Translations under genes and position numbers: made by a program | Shown here: positions 1-8,098 of the stretch, in pieces | Layout: every line of letters starts with the position of its first letter | Position numbering within the stretch: position 1 is the first letter of the stretch | NCBI GenBank assembly: GCA_017882555.1 | Contig: JADGPH010000004.1 | Location: 1 to 16,224 of the forward strand | Source of the DNA: Thermoleophilia bacterium | GTDB taxonomy: Bacteria; Actinomycetota; Thermoleophilia; Miltoncostaeales; Miltoncostaeaceae | Length of the DNA: 16,224 bases | Direction: 5' to 3' | Notes under the pieces: model-generated | Seen by the model: only the letters and a program-made list of their open reading frames with translations | The model's database searches: none | What the model was told of the DNA's origin: nothing

Positions 1-533
1 ACCAGCAACGGCAGCAGGGCGATTGGGATCAGCTTGATCAGGATTCCCGCCGCCAGCAGCACCCACATCAGCTTCCAGCGTTCGGTGACCGCGGCGTACA
101 GCATCCACGCGACGATGGCCGCGACGACCATGTCGAAACGCTCGACGACGATTGGCCCCAGCAACAGCGGCGAGAGTGCGATGACGCCGCCGGCGATCGC
201 CTGGCGAAGCGGCGACAGCCCGATCGTCCGTGCGGTCGCGATGACCCCGACCAGGCAGACACACAGGGAGACCAGCATAAGGGCGCTCAGCACGGTGCGG
301 AAGTTGCCCGGGATTTCCCAGACCAGCCAAAAGAGGAGGGTCGCCCCGGGAGGGTATTCGATGTGGATATCGCGGTATGGGATGGCACCGTGGACGATGG
401 CCCTGGCATACCGCTCATAGACGCCGAGATCGCCCAGATTGTCGCGTCGGGTCCACCTCGAGAGGTGTTGCAGCGGCCAGATCCAGGCCACGACCGCGAG
501 TGCCACCAACCCAATCGGCAGACCTCGGCGCAC
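1..533 (-). CDS. GT87-like (DUF2029) integral membrane glycosyltransferase, C-terminus cut by window edge
   Basis: This open frame starts at GTG (533-531) and runs off the left edge; 177 codons are visible. Its start overlaps the stop of the upstream gene by one base (TAGTG), so the two are probably co-translated. The translation begins MRRGLPIGLVALAVVAWIW, an N-terminal membrane helix. It then reads GDLGVYERYARAIVHGAIPY (residues 34-53) and IEYPPG (58-63). An acidic first loop followed by YPPG is characteristic of polytopic GT87/DUF2029 polyprenyl-phosphate-sugar-dependent glycosyltransferases. Further hydrophobic segments follow, including one with VERFDMVVAAIVAWML and one ending LIKLIPIALLPLL at the edge. 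Acceptor and sugar are unknown. A role in adding sugars to lipid or cell-wall glycans on the outer face of the membrane is inferred from the family and from the neighbouring GtrA-like gene. D35 is the likely catalytic acidic residue by family analogy. Confidence 0.82.
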   Translation of the reverse strand, partial: MRRGLPIGLVALAVVAWIWPLQHLSRWTRRDNLGDLGVYERYARAIVHGAIPYRDIHIEYPPGATLLFWLVWEIPGNFRTVLSALMLVSLCVCLVGVIATARTIGLSPLRQAIAGGVIALSPLLLGPIVVERFDMVVAAIVAWMLYAAVTERWKLMWVLLAAGILIKLIPIALLPLL

Positions 534-2353
534 TACGTGGATGCCATTTCTGGACCCTGTGTGGTGTCGGCAGGCACGGGCTCCAACGATGTGGGGCGGC
601 GGACGGAGCGCGCACGTGGCCAGTCGGGGACGGTCGCGATGAACACGAATGGCAAAAACCACGGGATATACAAGTAGAACCAGTATGTCAGGGTGAGTTG
701 AAGGCCGATCATGAGGGCACCGGAAAACGCTGCCACGCTCAGCAGATCGCGCTCACGCGGCCAGCGCACCAGGGCAATCGCGGCGATTGCGACGAGGGCG
801 ATCAATCCAAGTTGCACCGGTCTCAGTCCGGGGTGTTGACCCCAGATCGAAAACGGTGTCTGGCGACCCAGTTGATAGCCGATCGTGTGTGTCCAGAACG
901 CGCGGATCCCACGGATGCCATCGAGCAGGATCACCCACCCGGTCAGCAGCACAGCGAGCATGAGGCCCGCCCCAAACCACAACCATCCGTCGCGGCGTTG
1001 TCCTCGCGGGAACGGATGGCGCCACCAGAGCAGTATCAAAATCGCCGGCGTGAACTTGGCCGCGATCGCGAGTCCGAGCATCACCCCACGCCCAACGGGT
1101 CGTGCGGCGAGGACCAAGCCCCAGATCAGCATGCCCGCCACGAGGGCGTCGTTGGTATTGCTCTCGAGTGCGTAGGCGGTAAACGGGAATGCCGCCCATG
1201 CGGTGGCGAGGGCAAGCCCCAGACGGATCCCTCCGAGTCGCCATCCGAGCGTCAGGAGTCCGAGGACACACAGCACATCGAACGCTGACGCCGCAGCATG
1301 GGCGGCCGGCAGCGAGTCCCAGGTTCCGTGCCACCGCGCGGCGACCTCGAAGGGAATGTCAGCGATGTAGGCCAGCGGTCCATAGGTATCGCAATGGCCG
1401 CAACTCGCCGGAAAGGTGCCATAGGGGGTGACTCCGGCGACGATCTTGTGCGCACCGATGACGCCGGCGTACCCCACATCAATGACGTTCGAATCAAAGG
1501 CGTTCAGTCCGTAGCGCAGGCCCAATGTGAGCATCAGGATTGCGATGAGCAACCAGGTGGGAGCCCAACCCCGAAAGACTGCTCGATGAACGGCCCTGGG
1601 GTCGGGGGGCTCTTCGGTCGCTGCCCGGGCCCGTCGCGCGCGCGTGCGCCGCGTGCCGATGACCACCAGCCGCACGGTGAGGTAGACCATCGGGGGATAG
1701 CTGAGTGGGACCGAGGTATAGATCTCGCCCGCGTTGAACCAGATCAGCGAGATCGAAAAGCTGAGCAGCACCAACAGATCGAGCGTCCGCCAACTGAGGA
1801 GCCGTCGGACATCGACAAGGGCGATGAAAAATAGCGCACAGAGCGATGACCAGATCCACGGGTCGTTGATGTGGCGTCCGAACGCGCCCCACTCGCCGCG
1901 GGCCATCATCCACGCAACTTGGGGTCCCGTCCGCGTTTCGTGAACTTCCGCGGTGTTGTCATCGATGAAGACCTGCGCCTGGGTCGTCTCGACACCCTTG
2001 GCGTCTTTCGAGACGTACCAGACGGTCCACTGGTGGGCGGTGGGGTCGTACTGGGGGGTCGTTCGCGTGACCGGGTGCTCGTGAATCCAGCTTCGGACCG
2101 CACCGGAGCTGTTGGCGAGTTGCAGCACGGTCGTTAGCGACAACGTCGGTAGGTTGTTCGACGACGAGGTGGGGGACCGGTGCGCGAGCCCCGGGAGGAC
2201 CGGTCCGACGTTGGGCATCGGGATGGTGGTCGGCGACTGGCTGGCACGGATGGCGCCGAGCGCAGATGCGTGTCCCATGCCGATCCCAACCAGCAGCACC
2301 ACGGCAATTGCCGCCGCTCGCAGACGCCCACGTATGGCTAGCGGAACGCCCAA
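533..2353 (-). CDS. Large membrane protein: PepSY-like N-terminal region plus GT87-like glycosyltransferase core
   Basis: About 606 residues with no ATG near the proper N-terminus. TTG at 2353 is my choice; it overlaps the GtrA-like stop (2338) by 16 bases. GTG at 2302 is an alternative. The frame stays open upstream to an apparent start at 2542, but that stretch overlaps the GtrA gene and is not protein-like. A signal-anchor helix lies at about residues 13-27. A soluble region (about 77-152) follows, reading QWTVWYVSKD, QVFIDDNTAEV and TGPQVAWMMARGEWGAFGR. This resembles the PepSY-like domain seen in actinobacterial membrane proteins. The remainder is polytopic, with about ten further helices. 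It carries GT87-like elements: DVGYAG after a helix (D292), HCDTYGPLAY (about 321-330) and ESNTNDALVAGMLIWGLVLA further on. It sits between a GtrA-like gene and a second GT87-like gene, which suggests export and transfer of lipid-linked sugars. Exact activity is unknown. Confidence 0.8.
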   Translation of the reverse strand: MGVPLAIRGRLRAAAIAVVLLVGIGMGHASALGAIRASQSPTTIPMPNVGPVLPGLAHRSPTSSSNNLPTLSLTTVLQLANSSGAVRSWIHEHPVTRTTPQYDPTAHQWTVWYVSKDAKGVETTQAQVFIDDNTAEVHETRTGPQVAWMMARGEWGAFGRHINDPWIWSSLCALFFIALVDVRRLLSWRTLDLLVLLSFSISLIWFNAGEIYTSVPLSYPPMVYLTVRLVVIGTRRTRARRARAATEEPPDPRAVHRAVFRGWAPTWLLIAILMLTLGLRYGLNAFDSNVIDVGYAGVIGAHKIVAGVTPYGTFPASCGHCDTYGPLAYIADIPFEVAARWHGTWDSLPAAHAAASAFDVLCVLGLLTLGWRLGGIRLGLALATAWAAFPFTAYALESNTNDALVAGMLIWGLVLAARPVGRGVMLGLAIAAKFTPAILILLWWRHPFPRGQRRDGWLWFGAGLMLAVLLTGWVILLDGIRGIRAFWTHTIGYQLGRQTPFSIWGQHPGLRPVQLGLIALVAIAAIALVRWPRERDLLSVAAFSGALMIGLQLTLTYWFYLYIPWFLPFVFIATVPDWPRARSVRRPTSLEPVPADTTQGPEMAST

Positions 2354-2802
2354 CTCCGGGTCAACATAAAGGTGATCGGCGTCACCAGGACGATCGCGAT
2401 TGCTTGGGCCACCAACGTGTCGCTCCCCACATGCACGATGGCCCACAGAATCGCAAGGTTGACCGCAAGCCCGATCAGGCTCACGATCAGGTACTTGATC
2501 GCTTGCAGCACGGGGGACTTGCCGCGTCGCGGGAAGGTCCATTGCCGGTTGAGGACGAAATTACTCAACCACGCGACGAAAAATGCTCCAACGGCCGCAA
2601 TGATGTAGTCGGTGCCGAGCGAGTGCATCATCAGGTAGAACACGACCAAGTTCACGACGTAGCCCGAGGCTCCTACGATGCAGAACTTCAGGAGTTGCAC
2701 CCACGCGGAGCGATCGGTATTTCGGATACGGGAGATGCTCAGCGCGTACGGGCGTTGGCTCGTTGGTCGCGCCAGAGTCTCCGGGGCTTGGCCGCTGACC
2801 AT
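2338..2802 (-). CDS. GtrA family membrane protein (putative lipid-linked sugar flippase)
   Basis: 154 residues with four predicted transmembrane helices, the usual GtrA size. After a hydrophilic N-terminus of about 34 residues the first helix contains LLKFCIVGASGYVVNLVVFY. The family signature appears as AWLSNFVLNRQWTF, and a related half-motif closes the protein as FMLTRSWAF. GtrA-type proteins are thought to flip or help present undecaprenyl- or polyprenyl-phosphate-linked sugars across the cytoplasmic membrane. The gene is first in a three-gene minus-strand run with two GT87-like membrane glycosyltransferases, the classic functional partnership. ATG at 2802 is used although I see no good Shine-Dalgarno before it; no better in-frame start exists. 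It is divergent from the aminotransferase gene, with 101 bases between them. Confidence 0.88.
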   Translation of the reverse strand: MVSGQAPETLARPTSQRPYALSISRIRNTDRSAWVQLLKFCIVGASGYVVNLVVFYLMMHSLGTDYIIAAVGAFFVAWLSNFVLNRQWTFPRRGKSPVLQAIKYLIVSLIGLAVNLAILWAIVHVGSDTLVAQAIAIVLVTPITFMLTRSWAFR

Positions 2803-2855
2803 GGTCGTGCAAAGTTATCAGGCACCACAACACGGCAGCTCGTCGCTTCCCCTGT

Positions 2856-2872
2856 GAACACCTCCGAACACC
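2856..2872. promoter_or_regulatory. Direct repeat GAACACC-TCC-GAACACC in the divergent promoter region
   Basis: Two identical heptamers, GAACACC at 2856-2862 and 2866-2872, are spaced ten bases start to start, one turn of the helix. They lie in the 101-base gap between the GtrA-like gene (minus) and the aminotransferase gene (plus). Helically phased direct repeats are a common shape for an activator or repressor site. The regulator is unknown, and no convincing -35/-10 pair was seen nearby. The repeat could be chance. Confidence 0.3.
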
Positions 2873-2903
2873 ACGTACGGTTGTAGGAAGTAATGGGGCC
2901 ACA

Positions 2904-4193
2904 ATGAACGACGCAAAGGGAGCATTTACGGCCGACCGCACCGTCCCGCGGGATCCTTCGCGCTTTGAGGACCGGTTTGCCGCGCGCGCGACCGGCATCA
3001 AGTCCTCGGCGATGCGTGATCTGATGTCGCTTTCCGAGCGACCGGACATCATCTCGCTCGCCGGCGGCTTCCCGGACACCGACTCGTTCCCCGCGGAGGT
3101 CTTCGCTGATGTTTGGCATGCGGTCGCCGACCGTCACAAGGCCTCCTCACTGCAGTACGGCCCGACCGAGGGTCTGCTGGAACTCCGGGAACTGATCTGT
3201 CGGATCATGGCCGAGGATGGCGCTCACGCGCAGCCGGACGGCGTGCTTGTCACCGCGGGCGGCCAGCAGGCGATCGCGCTGGCGATTCGCACCTTTATTG
3301 ATCCCGGTGACATCGTGATCGCCGAAGGTCCGACGTACCCCGGCGCGGTACCGACACTGACTACCTATCAGGCGCGGGTGATCCACATCCCCCTGGATCC
3401 TGACGGGATGTCGATCGATCTCTTGGAGGAACAACTCGATCGTCTGGCCGCCCAAGGACAGCGACCGAAGTTGATCTACACGATCCCCAACTTTCATAAT
3501 CCGGGCGGCGTCACGATGTCGCGCGGGCGACGTGAACGGTTGGTCGCCCTTGCGGCCGAACGCGACATCCTGATCGTCGAAGACAACCCGTACGGGCCCG
3601 TGCGCTTTGAGGGCGAGGCGCTGCCGAGCCTGTGGGAACTCGACGGTGGCGCTGGTGGCGTCATCTACCTGTCGACGTTCTCCAAGATCTTGGCTCCGGG
3701 GATGCGGATCGGTTGGGTGGCTGCACCGGCCCCCATCCTGCGCAAGATGAATCTGGGCAAACAGGCCATCGATCTGTGCAGCTCGACGATGAGCCAGCGC
3801 TTCATCATCGAGTATCTGCGGCGCTGCGACTGGCGGGAACACGTGGCACGGCTCAACACGATCTACCGCGGTCGCCGTGATGCCATGCTGGCCGCGTTGG
3901 AACATCATTTTCCCGCTGAGGCCACCTGGACGCGGCCCGACGGGGGCTTGTTTGTCTGGGCCACACTCCCCGACTACATCCACACCGGTGAACTGCTCGC
4001 TCGAGCGATTGAACGACATCAGGTGGCATTCGTGCCCGGAGAGGCAGCATTTCTTGATGGTCAGGGACAGAACAGCATGCGACTGAATTACTCGGGGGCG
4101 TCGGAGGAGGTCATCACCGAGGGCATTGGGCGCATCGGCGCCGCAATCGAGGCGATGGTCGACCTCCGGCGTGCACTCGGCGGTGGCCAGTGA
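2904..4193 (+). CDS. PLP-dependent aminotransferase, class I/II fold type I (LysN/2-aminoadipate aminotransferase-like)
   Basis: 429 residues, normal length for the family. Motifs in order: SLAGGFPDTDSFP (51-63), LQYGPTEG (83-90), VTAGGQQAIALA (116-127) for cofactor phosphate contacts, EGPTYPG (141-147), IPNFHNPGG (194-202, holding the Asn that contacts PLP), VEDNPYG (225-231, the Asp that pairs with the pyridine nitrogen), and STFSKILAPGMRIGW (257-271) with the Schiff-base lysine K261. The C-terminal SMRLNYSG supplies the substrate carboxylate-binding arginine. This motif set matches the broad-specificity LysN/MocR-type subgroup that transfers amino groups between 2-oxo acids and amino acids such as 2-aminoadipate, leucine or glutamate. 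The true substrate cannot be read from sequence. No N-terminal HTH is present, so it is not a MocR regulator. It overlaps ddl by four bases, suggesting co-translation. GGGG at 2895-2898 may be a weak ribosome site. Confidence 0.93.
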   Translation: MNDAKGAFTADRTVPRDPSRFEDRFAARATGIKSSAMRDLMSLSERPDIISLAGGFPDTDSFPAEVFADVWHAVADRHKASSLQYGPTEGLLELRELICRIMAEDGAHAQPDGVLVTAGGQQAIALAIRTFIDPGDIVIAEGPTYPGAVPTLTTYQARVIHIPLDPDGMSIDLLEEQLDRLAAQGQRPKLIYTIPNFHNPGGVTMSRGRRERLVALAAERDILIVEDNPYGPVRFEGEALPSLWELDGGAGGVIYLSTFSKILAPGMRIGWVAAPAPILRKMNLGKQAIDLCSSTMSQRFIIEYLRRCDWREHVARLNTIYRGRRDAMLAALEHHFPAEATWTRPDGGLFVWATLPDYIHTGELLARAIERHQVAFVPGEAAFLDGQGQNSMRLNYSGASEEVITEGIGRIGAAIEAMVDLRRALGGGQ

Positions 4194-5137
4194 CGACGCC
4201 GCAGCGCGTGGCGGTGCTCAAGGGCGGTCGCTCGCTGGAGCGCGAGGTGAGCCTGCGTTCCGGGGCGAATGTCGAGGCGGCATTGCGGCGACTCGGTCAC
4301 GAGGTGATCTCGGTCGATGCGGATCCGAAGCTCGTGCGTACCCTGCGCGCGAAGCGCCCCGATGTGGTGTTTGTGGCCATGCACGGCAAGGGCGGCGAAG
4401 ATGGCACCGTCCAGGAATTGCTCGAGATCCTCAGCATCCCCTACACCGGGTCCGGCGTCCACGCTTGCGCGCGCTCGATGGACAAGGTCATCGCCAAAGC
4501 CATCTTCGCGAACGCCGGGATTCCGACCCCGCCAGCATTTGCGTTTGGTGAAGACGCGTTCCGTGAGTTGGGCGCGGCGGATGCTCTATCGGAGATCGAG
4601 GAGCGCTTGGGTCTTCCACTGGTCGTCAAGCCCGCGAAGCAGGGATCAGCGTTGGGGATTACGGTCGCCCGTGAACCCAACGACGTGCCGCGCGCGCTGA
4701 TGACCGCGTTGAGTTTCGACGACCACGTGCTCCTTGAGCGCTTCGTGGTCGGCCGTGAGATCGCCGTGTCGGTATTGGGGACCGAGCATCCCGAGGCGCT
4801 GCCCGCGGTCGAAGCCGTCTTCGCCGGCGAGTTCTACGATTTCGAGGCCCGCTATACGCCGGGCATGACCGAGTTGGTTGCTCCTGCACACCTTGGTCCG
4901 GAACTCGCCGACGAGGTCGCTCGCACGGCCCTCGCGTGTTACGAAGCCGTTGGATGTCGGGGGTTCGGTCGCGTCGACATGATCATCGATGCCGAAGATC
5001 GGATCTGGGTCCTGGAGATCAATCCGATTCCCGGGATGACCGACACGAGCCTGTTGCCCAAGGCGGCCGCGGCCGCGGGTCTGTCATTCGATGAGGTCAT
5101 CGAGCGGGTCCTCGGCGAGGCCGCGCTTGGCGGGTGA
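4190..5137 (+). CDS. ddl: D-alanine--D-alanine ligase
   Basis: 315 residues, the usual length for Ddl. The enzyme joins two D-alanines using ATP in the cytoplasm to make the dipeptide that MurF adds to peptidoglycan precursors. Visible motifs: GGRSLEREVSLRSG (12-25; E17 matches the first-substrate glutamate), MHGKGGEDGTVQ (64-75), YTGSGV (85-90), VVKPAKQGSALG (145-156; K147 contacts ATP and QGSALG is the phosphate loop), RVDM (261-264; D263 metal ligand) and EINPIPGMTDTSLLP (276-290; E276 and N278 metal ligands). The common EINTIPGMT reads EINPIPGMT, and the common GSS reads GSA. Neither change removes a key residue. The GTG start overlaps the aminotransferase stop as GTGA. No mur or fts genes are visible next to it, so it stands outside a dcw cluster in this window. 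Confidence 0.95.
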   Translation: MTTPQRVAVLKGGRSLEREVSLRSGANVEAALRRLGHEVISVDADPKLVRTLRAKRPDVVFVAMHGKGGEDGTVQELLEILSIPYTGSGVHACARSMDKVIAKAIFANAGIPTPPAFAFGEDAFRELGAADALSEIEERLGLPLVVKPAKQGSALGITVAREPNDVPRALMTALSFDDHVLLERFVVGREIAVSVLGTEHPEALPAVEAVFAGEFYDFEARYTPGMTELVAPAHLGPELADEVARTALACYEAVGCRGFGRVDMIIDAEDRIWVLEINPIPGMTDTSLLPKAAAAAGLSFDEVIERVLGEAALGG

Positions 5138-5431
5138 CCGAGGCCTGCGGACCGTTGACGGCCGGCCACTCGGCGGATCCGCACGCGAGTCGGACATTGG
5201 CGAGCGATCAGCAATACCACCGGCCGCGCGATCGGTGCGCGGTGCCGGGAACTCGTCCCGAACCGCGTTGACCGTCGTCGCCGCACCCATCCCCAGTCGG
5301 CGTCCTTCGGCCACGATGGGCCGCGACAGGGCATCAGGTGCGGGTTCTTCGCAGCTGGCGGTGAGCTTGAGATTGCGACCGCCGCGCGCCGAAGTACGTG
5401 CAGACGGATGCCGTGCCCACAACGAGGACTG
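5138..5431 (+). other. Unassigned 294-base gap between ddl and the enoyl-CoA hydratase gene
   Basis: I find no convincing gene. Open frames exist on both strands, but their translations are low-complexity, Arg/Pro-rich and lack family motifs. Several short hairpins are present. CCGGC-CGCGC (5220-5229) pairs with GCGCG-GT-GCCGG (5237-5248). CGGGA-ACTCG-TCCCG lies at 5246-5260, sharing bases with the first, so the two would be alternatives. GGCGGT (5357-5362) pairs with ACCGCC (5378-5383). The gap may hold the end of the ddl transcript and a leader for the downstream gene. No tRNA-like T-loop or recognised riboswitch core was seen. Confidence 0.4.
5220..5260 (+). other. Overlapping hairpins downstream of ddl (possible terminator or leader structure)
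   Basis: Hairpin A is 5220-5248: ten paired bases with a two-base bulge and a seven-base loop (GATCGGT). Hairpin B is 5246-5260: a five-base stem CGGGA/TCCCG with loop ACTCG. They share bases 5246-5248, so they cannot both form fully. The pair starts about 80 bases after the ddl stop and has no T-run after it. A role as terminator or switch is inference only. Confidence 0.25.
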
Positions 5432-6256
5432 ATGCAACGACCACATCCGCTGGCTTCCGCCCCGGGGTTGCTTATCGACGAGGATGCGCAGGCGATCGTG
5501 CTACGGATCCACAATCCCGCTCGTGCCAATGCCGTCGACGATGACATCCTCGCGGCAATCGTGCGCGCTGTGGAGCATCCCCGCCCCGAGGTACGTGCGA
5601 TCGTGCTCACCGGCTCGGGTGAGCGGCACTTTTCCTCCGGGCTCGATCTCGGCGACCTGGCGGGCGCCGCATTGGCAGATCGCCTGCGCCGCGGCGAGCG
5701 GCGCTTAGGTCAGGCGGCTGCGGCCATCGCCGCCTGCCCGTGCCCAGTCATTGCGGCGATCAACGGGGCGGCCTTCGGTGGGGCATTGGAACTCGCCGTT
5801 GCATGCGATTGGCGCATTGCGGGCGACGCTGCATGGCTGGGCATGCCTGCGGCGCGTTTGGGCGTCGTCTACTCGCCGCACGGGCTGGCTCGGTTTCTGG
5901 CGATCCTGGGCCCTGCCCGGACACGGCAGCTGTTCTTGACGGGGCGTCCCCTGACCGCGGACCGAGCGATGCAAATCGGCCTGGTCGACCAGGTCGTCCC
6001 GGCGGCGGACCTGCTCGCAACCGCACGTGAGGCGATCGGCGACATTGTCACCGCGGCGCCGGTTGCCGTCGCGGGCATGCGTGCGGCGATCAGACTCCTT
6101 GAGGGCGCACCGTCCGGCGAGACCACGCACGCAATCGAGCAATTGCGCGAGGCTGCGTTTGCCTCAGCGCAGTTTCGGGAGGGCCTGGCGGCGTTTCGCG
6201 AGCGGCGCAGTGCCCGCTGGGAGCCGACGGTCCCACCGACCGAGCCGTCGCTATGA
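5432..6256 (+). CDS. Enoyl-CoA hydratase/isomerase (crotonase) family protein
   Basis: ATG at 5432 is chosen because GAGG lies four bases before it (5424-5427). ATG at 5408 in the same frame would add eight residues and lacks that signal. The product is 274 residues, typical for a single-domain crotonase. Motifs: HNPARANAVDD (27-37), GERHFSSGLDLGDLAG (63-78, first oxyanion-hole strand) and VIAAINGAAFGGALELAVACD (from 106, second oxyanion-hole strand). The first catalytic glutamate of hydratases is kept (E120 in GGALELA). The second, normally in P-E-x-x-L-G, is alanine (A140 in MPAARLG). The enzyme may therefore be an isomerase, lyase or other crotonase rather than a classical 2-enoyl-CoA hydratase. 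It acts on acyl-CoA thioesters in the cytoplasm; the substrate is unknown. No other fatty-acid oxidation gene is adjacent. A strong palindrome follows the stop. Confidence 0.88.
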   Translation: MQRPHPLASAPGLLIDEDAQAIVLRIHNPARANAVDDDILAAIVRAVEHPRPEVRAIVLTGSGERHFSSGLDLGDLAGAALADRLRRGERRLGQAAAAIAACPCPVIAAINGAAFGGALELAVACDWRIAGDAAWLGMPAARLGVVYSPHGLARFLAILGPARTRQLFLTGRPLTADRAMQIGLVDQVVPAADLLATAREAIGDIVTAAPVAVAGMRAAIRLLEGAPSGETTHAIEQLREAAFASAQFREGLAAFRERRSARWEPTVPPTEPSL

Positions 6257-6262
6257 GCAGCG

Positions 6263-6294
6263 GAGCAACCGAGTGCGCGCGCACTCGGTTGCTC
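6263..6294. terminator. Perfect 32-bp palindrome between convergent genes, likely bidirectional terminator
   Basis: GAGCAACCGAGTGCGC (6263-6278) is followed directly by its exact reverse complement (6279-6294). In RNA this can form a 14-bp stem with a GCGC loop on either strand. It starts six bases after the hydratase-family stop (6256) and ends ten bases before the pckA stop (6305), exactly where a shared terminator is expected. There is no T-run on either side, common for GC-rich actinobacterial terminators. Confidence 0.85.
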
Positions 6295-6304
6295 AGGGTG
6301 CGTG

Positions 6305-7873
<1,569 letters not shown>

Positions 7874-7907
7874 GCGTCCTCCGTGGTAAATGTCTGAACA
7901 CGACAGT

Positions 7908-7934
7908 TTGCACCATTGCGGAAACGACGTGCAA
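7908..7934 (-). promoter_or_regulatory. Dyad TTGCAC-N15-GTGCAA upstream of pckA, overlapping a weak promoter candidate
   Basis: TTGCAC (7908-7913) and GTGCAA (7929-7934) are exact reverse complements separated by 15 bases. Read toward pckA, TTGCAC (7934-7929) could be a -35 box and CAAACT (7910-7905) a weak -10 with an 18-base spacer. The dyad would then cover the promoter, a good arrangement for a carbon-responsive repressor. The -10 match is poor (3 of 6), so both operator and promoter are tentative. Confidence 0.3.
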
Positions 7935-7953
7935 CCATGATGCCGCCAGAATT

Positions 7954-7999
7954 GGCGGAGACAGGGACGTTTTCGTCCGGAAACGTCCCTGTCTCCGCC
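7954..7999. repeat. Large perfect hairpin (19-bp stem, 8-base loop), REP-like
   Basis: The left arm GGCGGAGACAGGGACGTTT (7954-7972) is the exact reverse complement of 7981-7999, with loop TCGTCCGG between. A shorter overlapping hairpin, CCGCCA-GAAT-TGGCGG (7943-7958), could compete with it. It lies between divergent genes, about 80 bases before pckA and 100 before the MetE-like gene, so it is not placed like a terminator. The GAGACAGGGACGTTT core resembles GGGGACAGG-type palindromes that I associate with REP elements mobilised by REP-associated tyrosine transposases. That link is from memory. No transposase is present here. Confidence 0.7.
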
Positions 8000-8098
8000 C
8001 GGTGCACTCCGGGGGCGCCGGAGAAAGGGTCAAAAAACCGGTCCTCCGCCAGTCAGATTGGCACGGTTGACTGCGCGGGTCTGTCACCATGGCAGCCG

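Noticed and set aside
377..1288. Long plus-strand open frame of about 300 codons opposite the large GT87-like gene
   Set aside because: The translation is Arg/His/Gln-rich with no motifs, and the minus strand here encodes a clear polytopic membrane protein. It is a high-GC antisense shadow.
3147..4019. Minus-strand open frame of about 290 codons opposite the aminotransferase gene
   Set aside because: Low-information translation opposite a fully motif-supported plus-strand enzyme.
5084..5446. Minus-strand frame in the ddl-hydratase gap with a segment like EGRRLGMGAATTVNAVRDEF, faintly recalling the C-terminal end of ketopantoate reductases
   Set aside because: The resemblance covers about 20 residues only, the rest is Arg/Pro/Ser-rich, and the frame overlaps ddl. 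Too weak to call a pseudogene.
7916..8098. N-terminal extension of the MetE-like protein to 7916
   Set aside because: It would translate straight through the perfect hairpin at 7954-7999, and its residues show no family resemblance. The start at 8099 is preferred.
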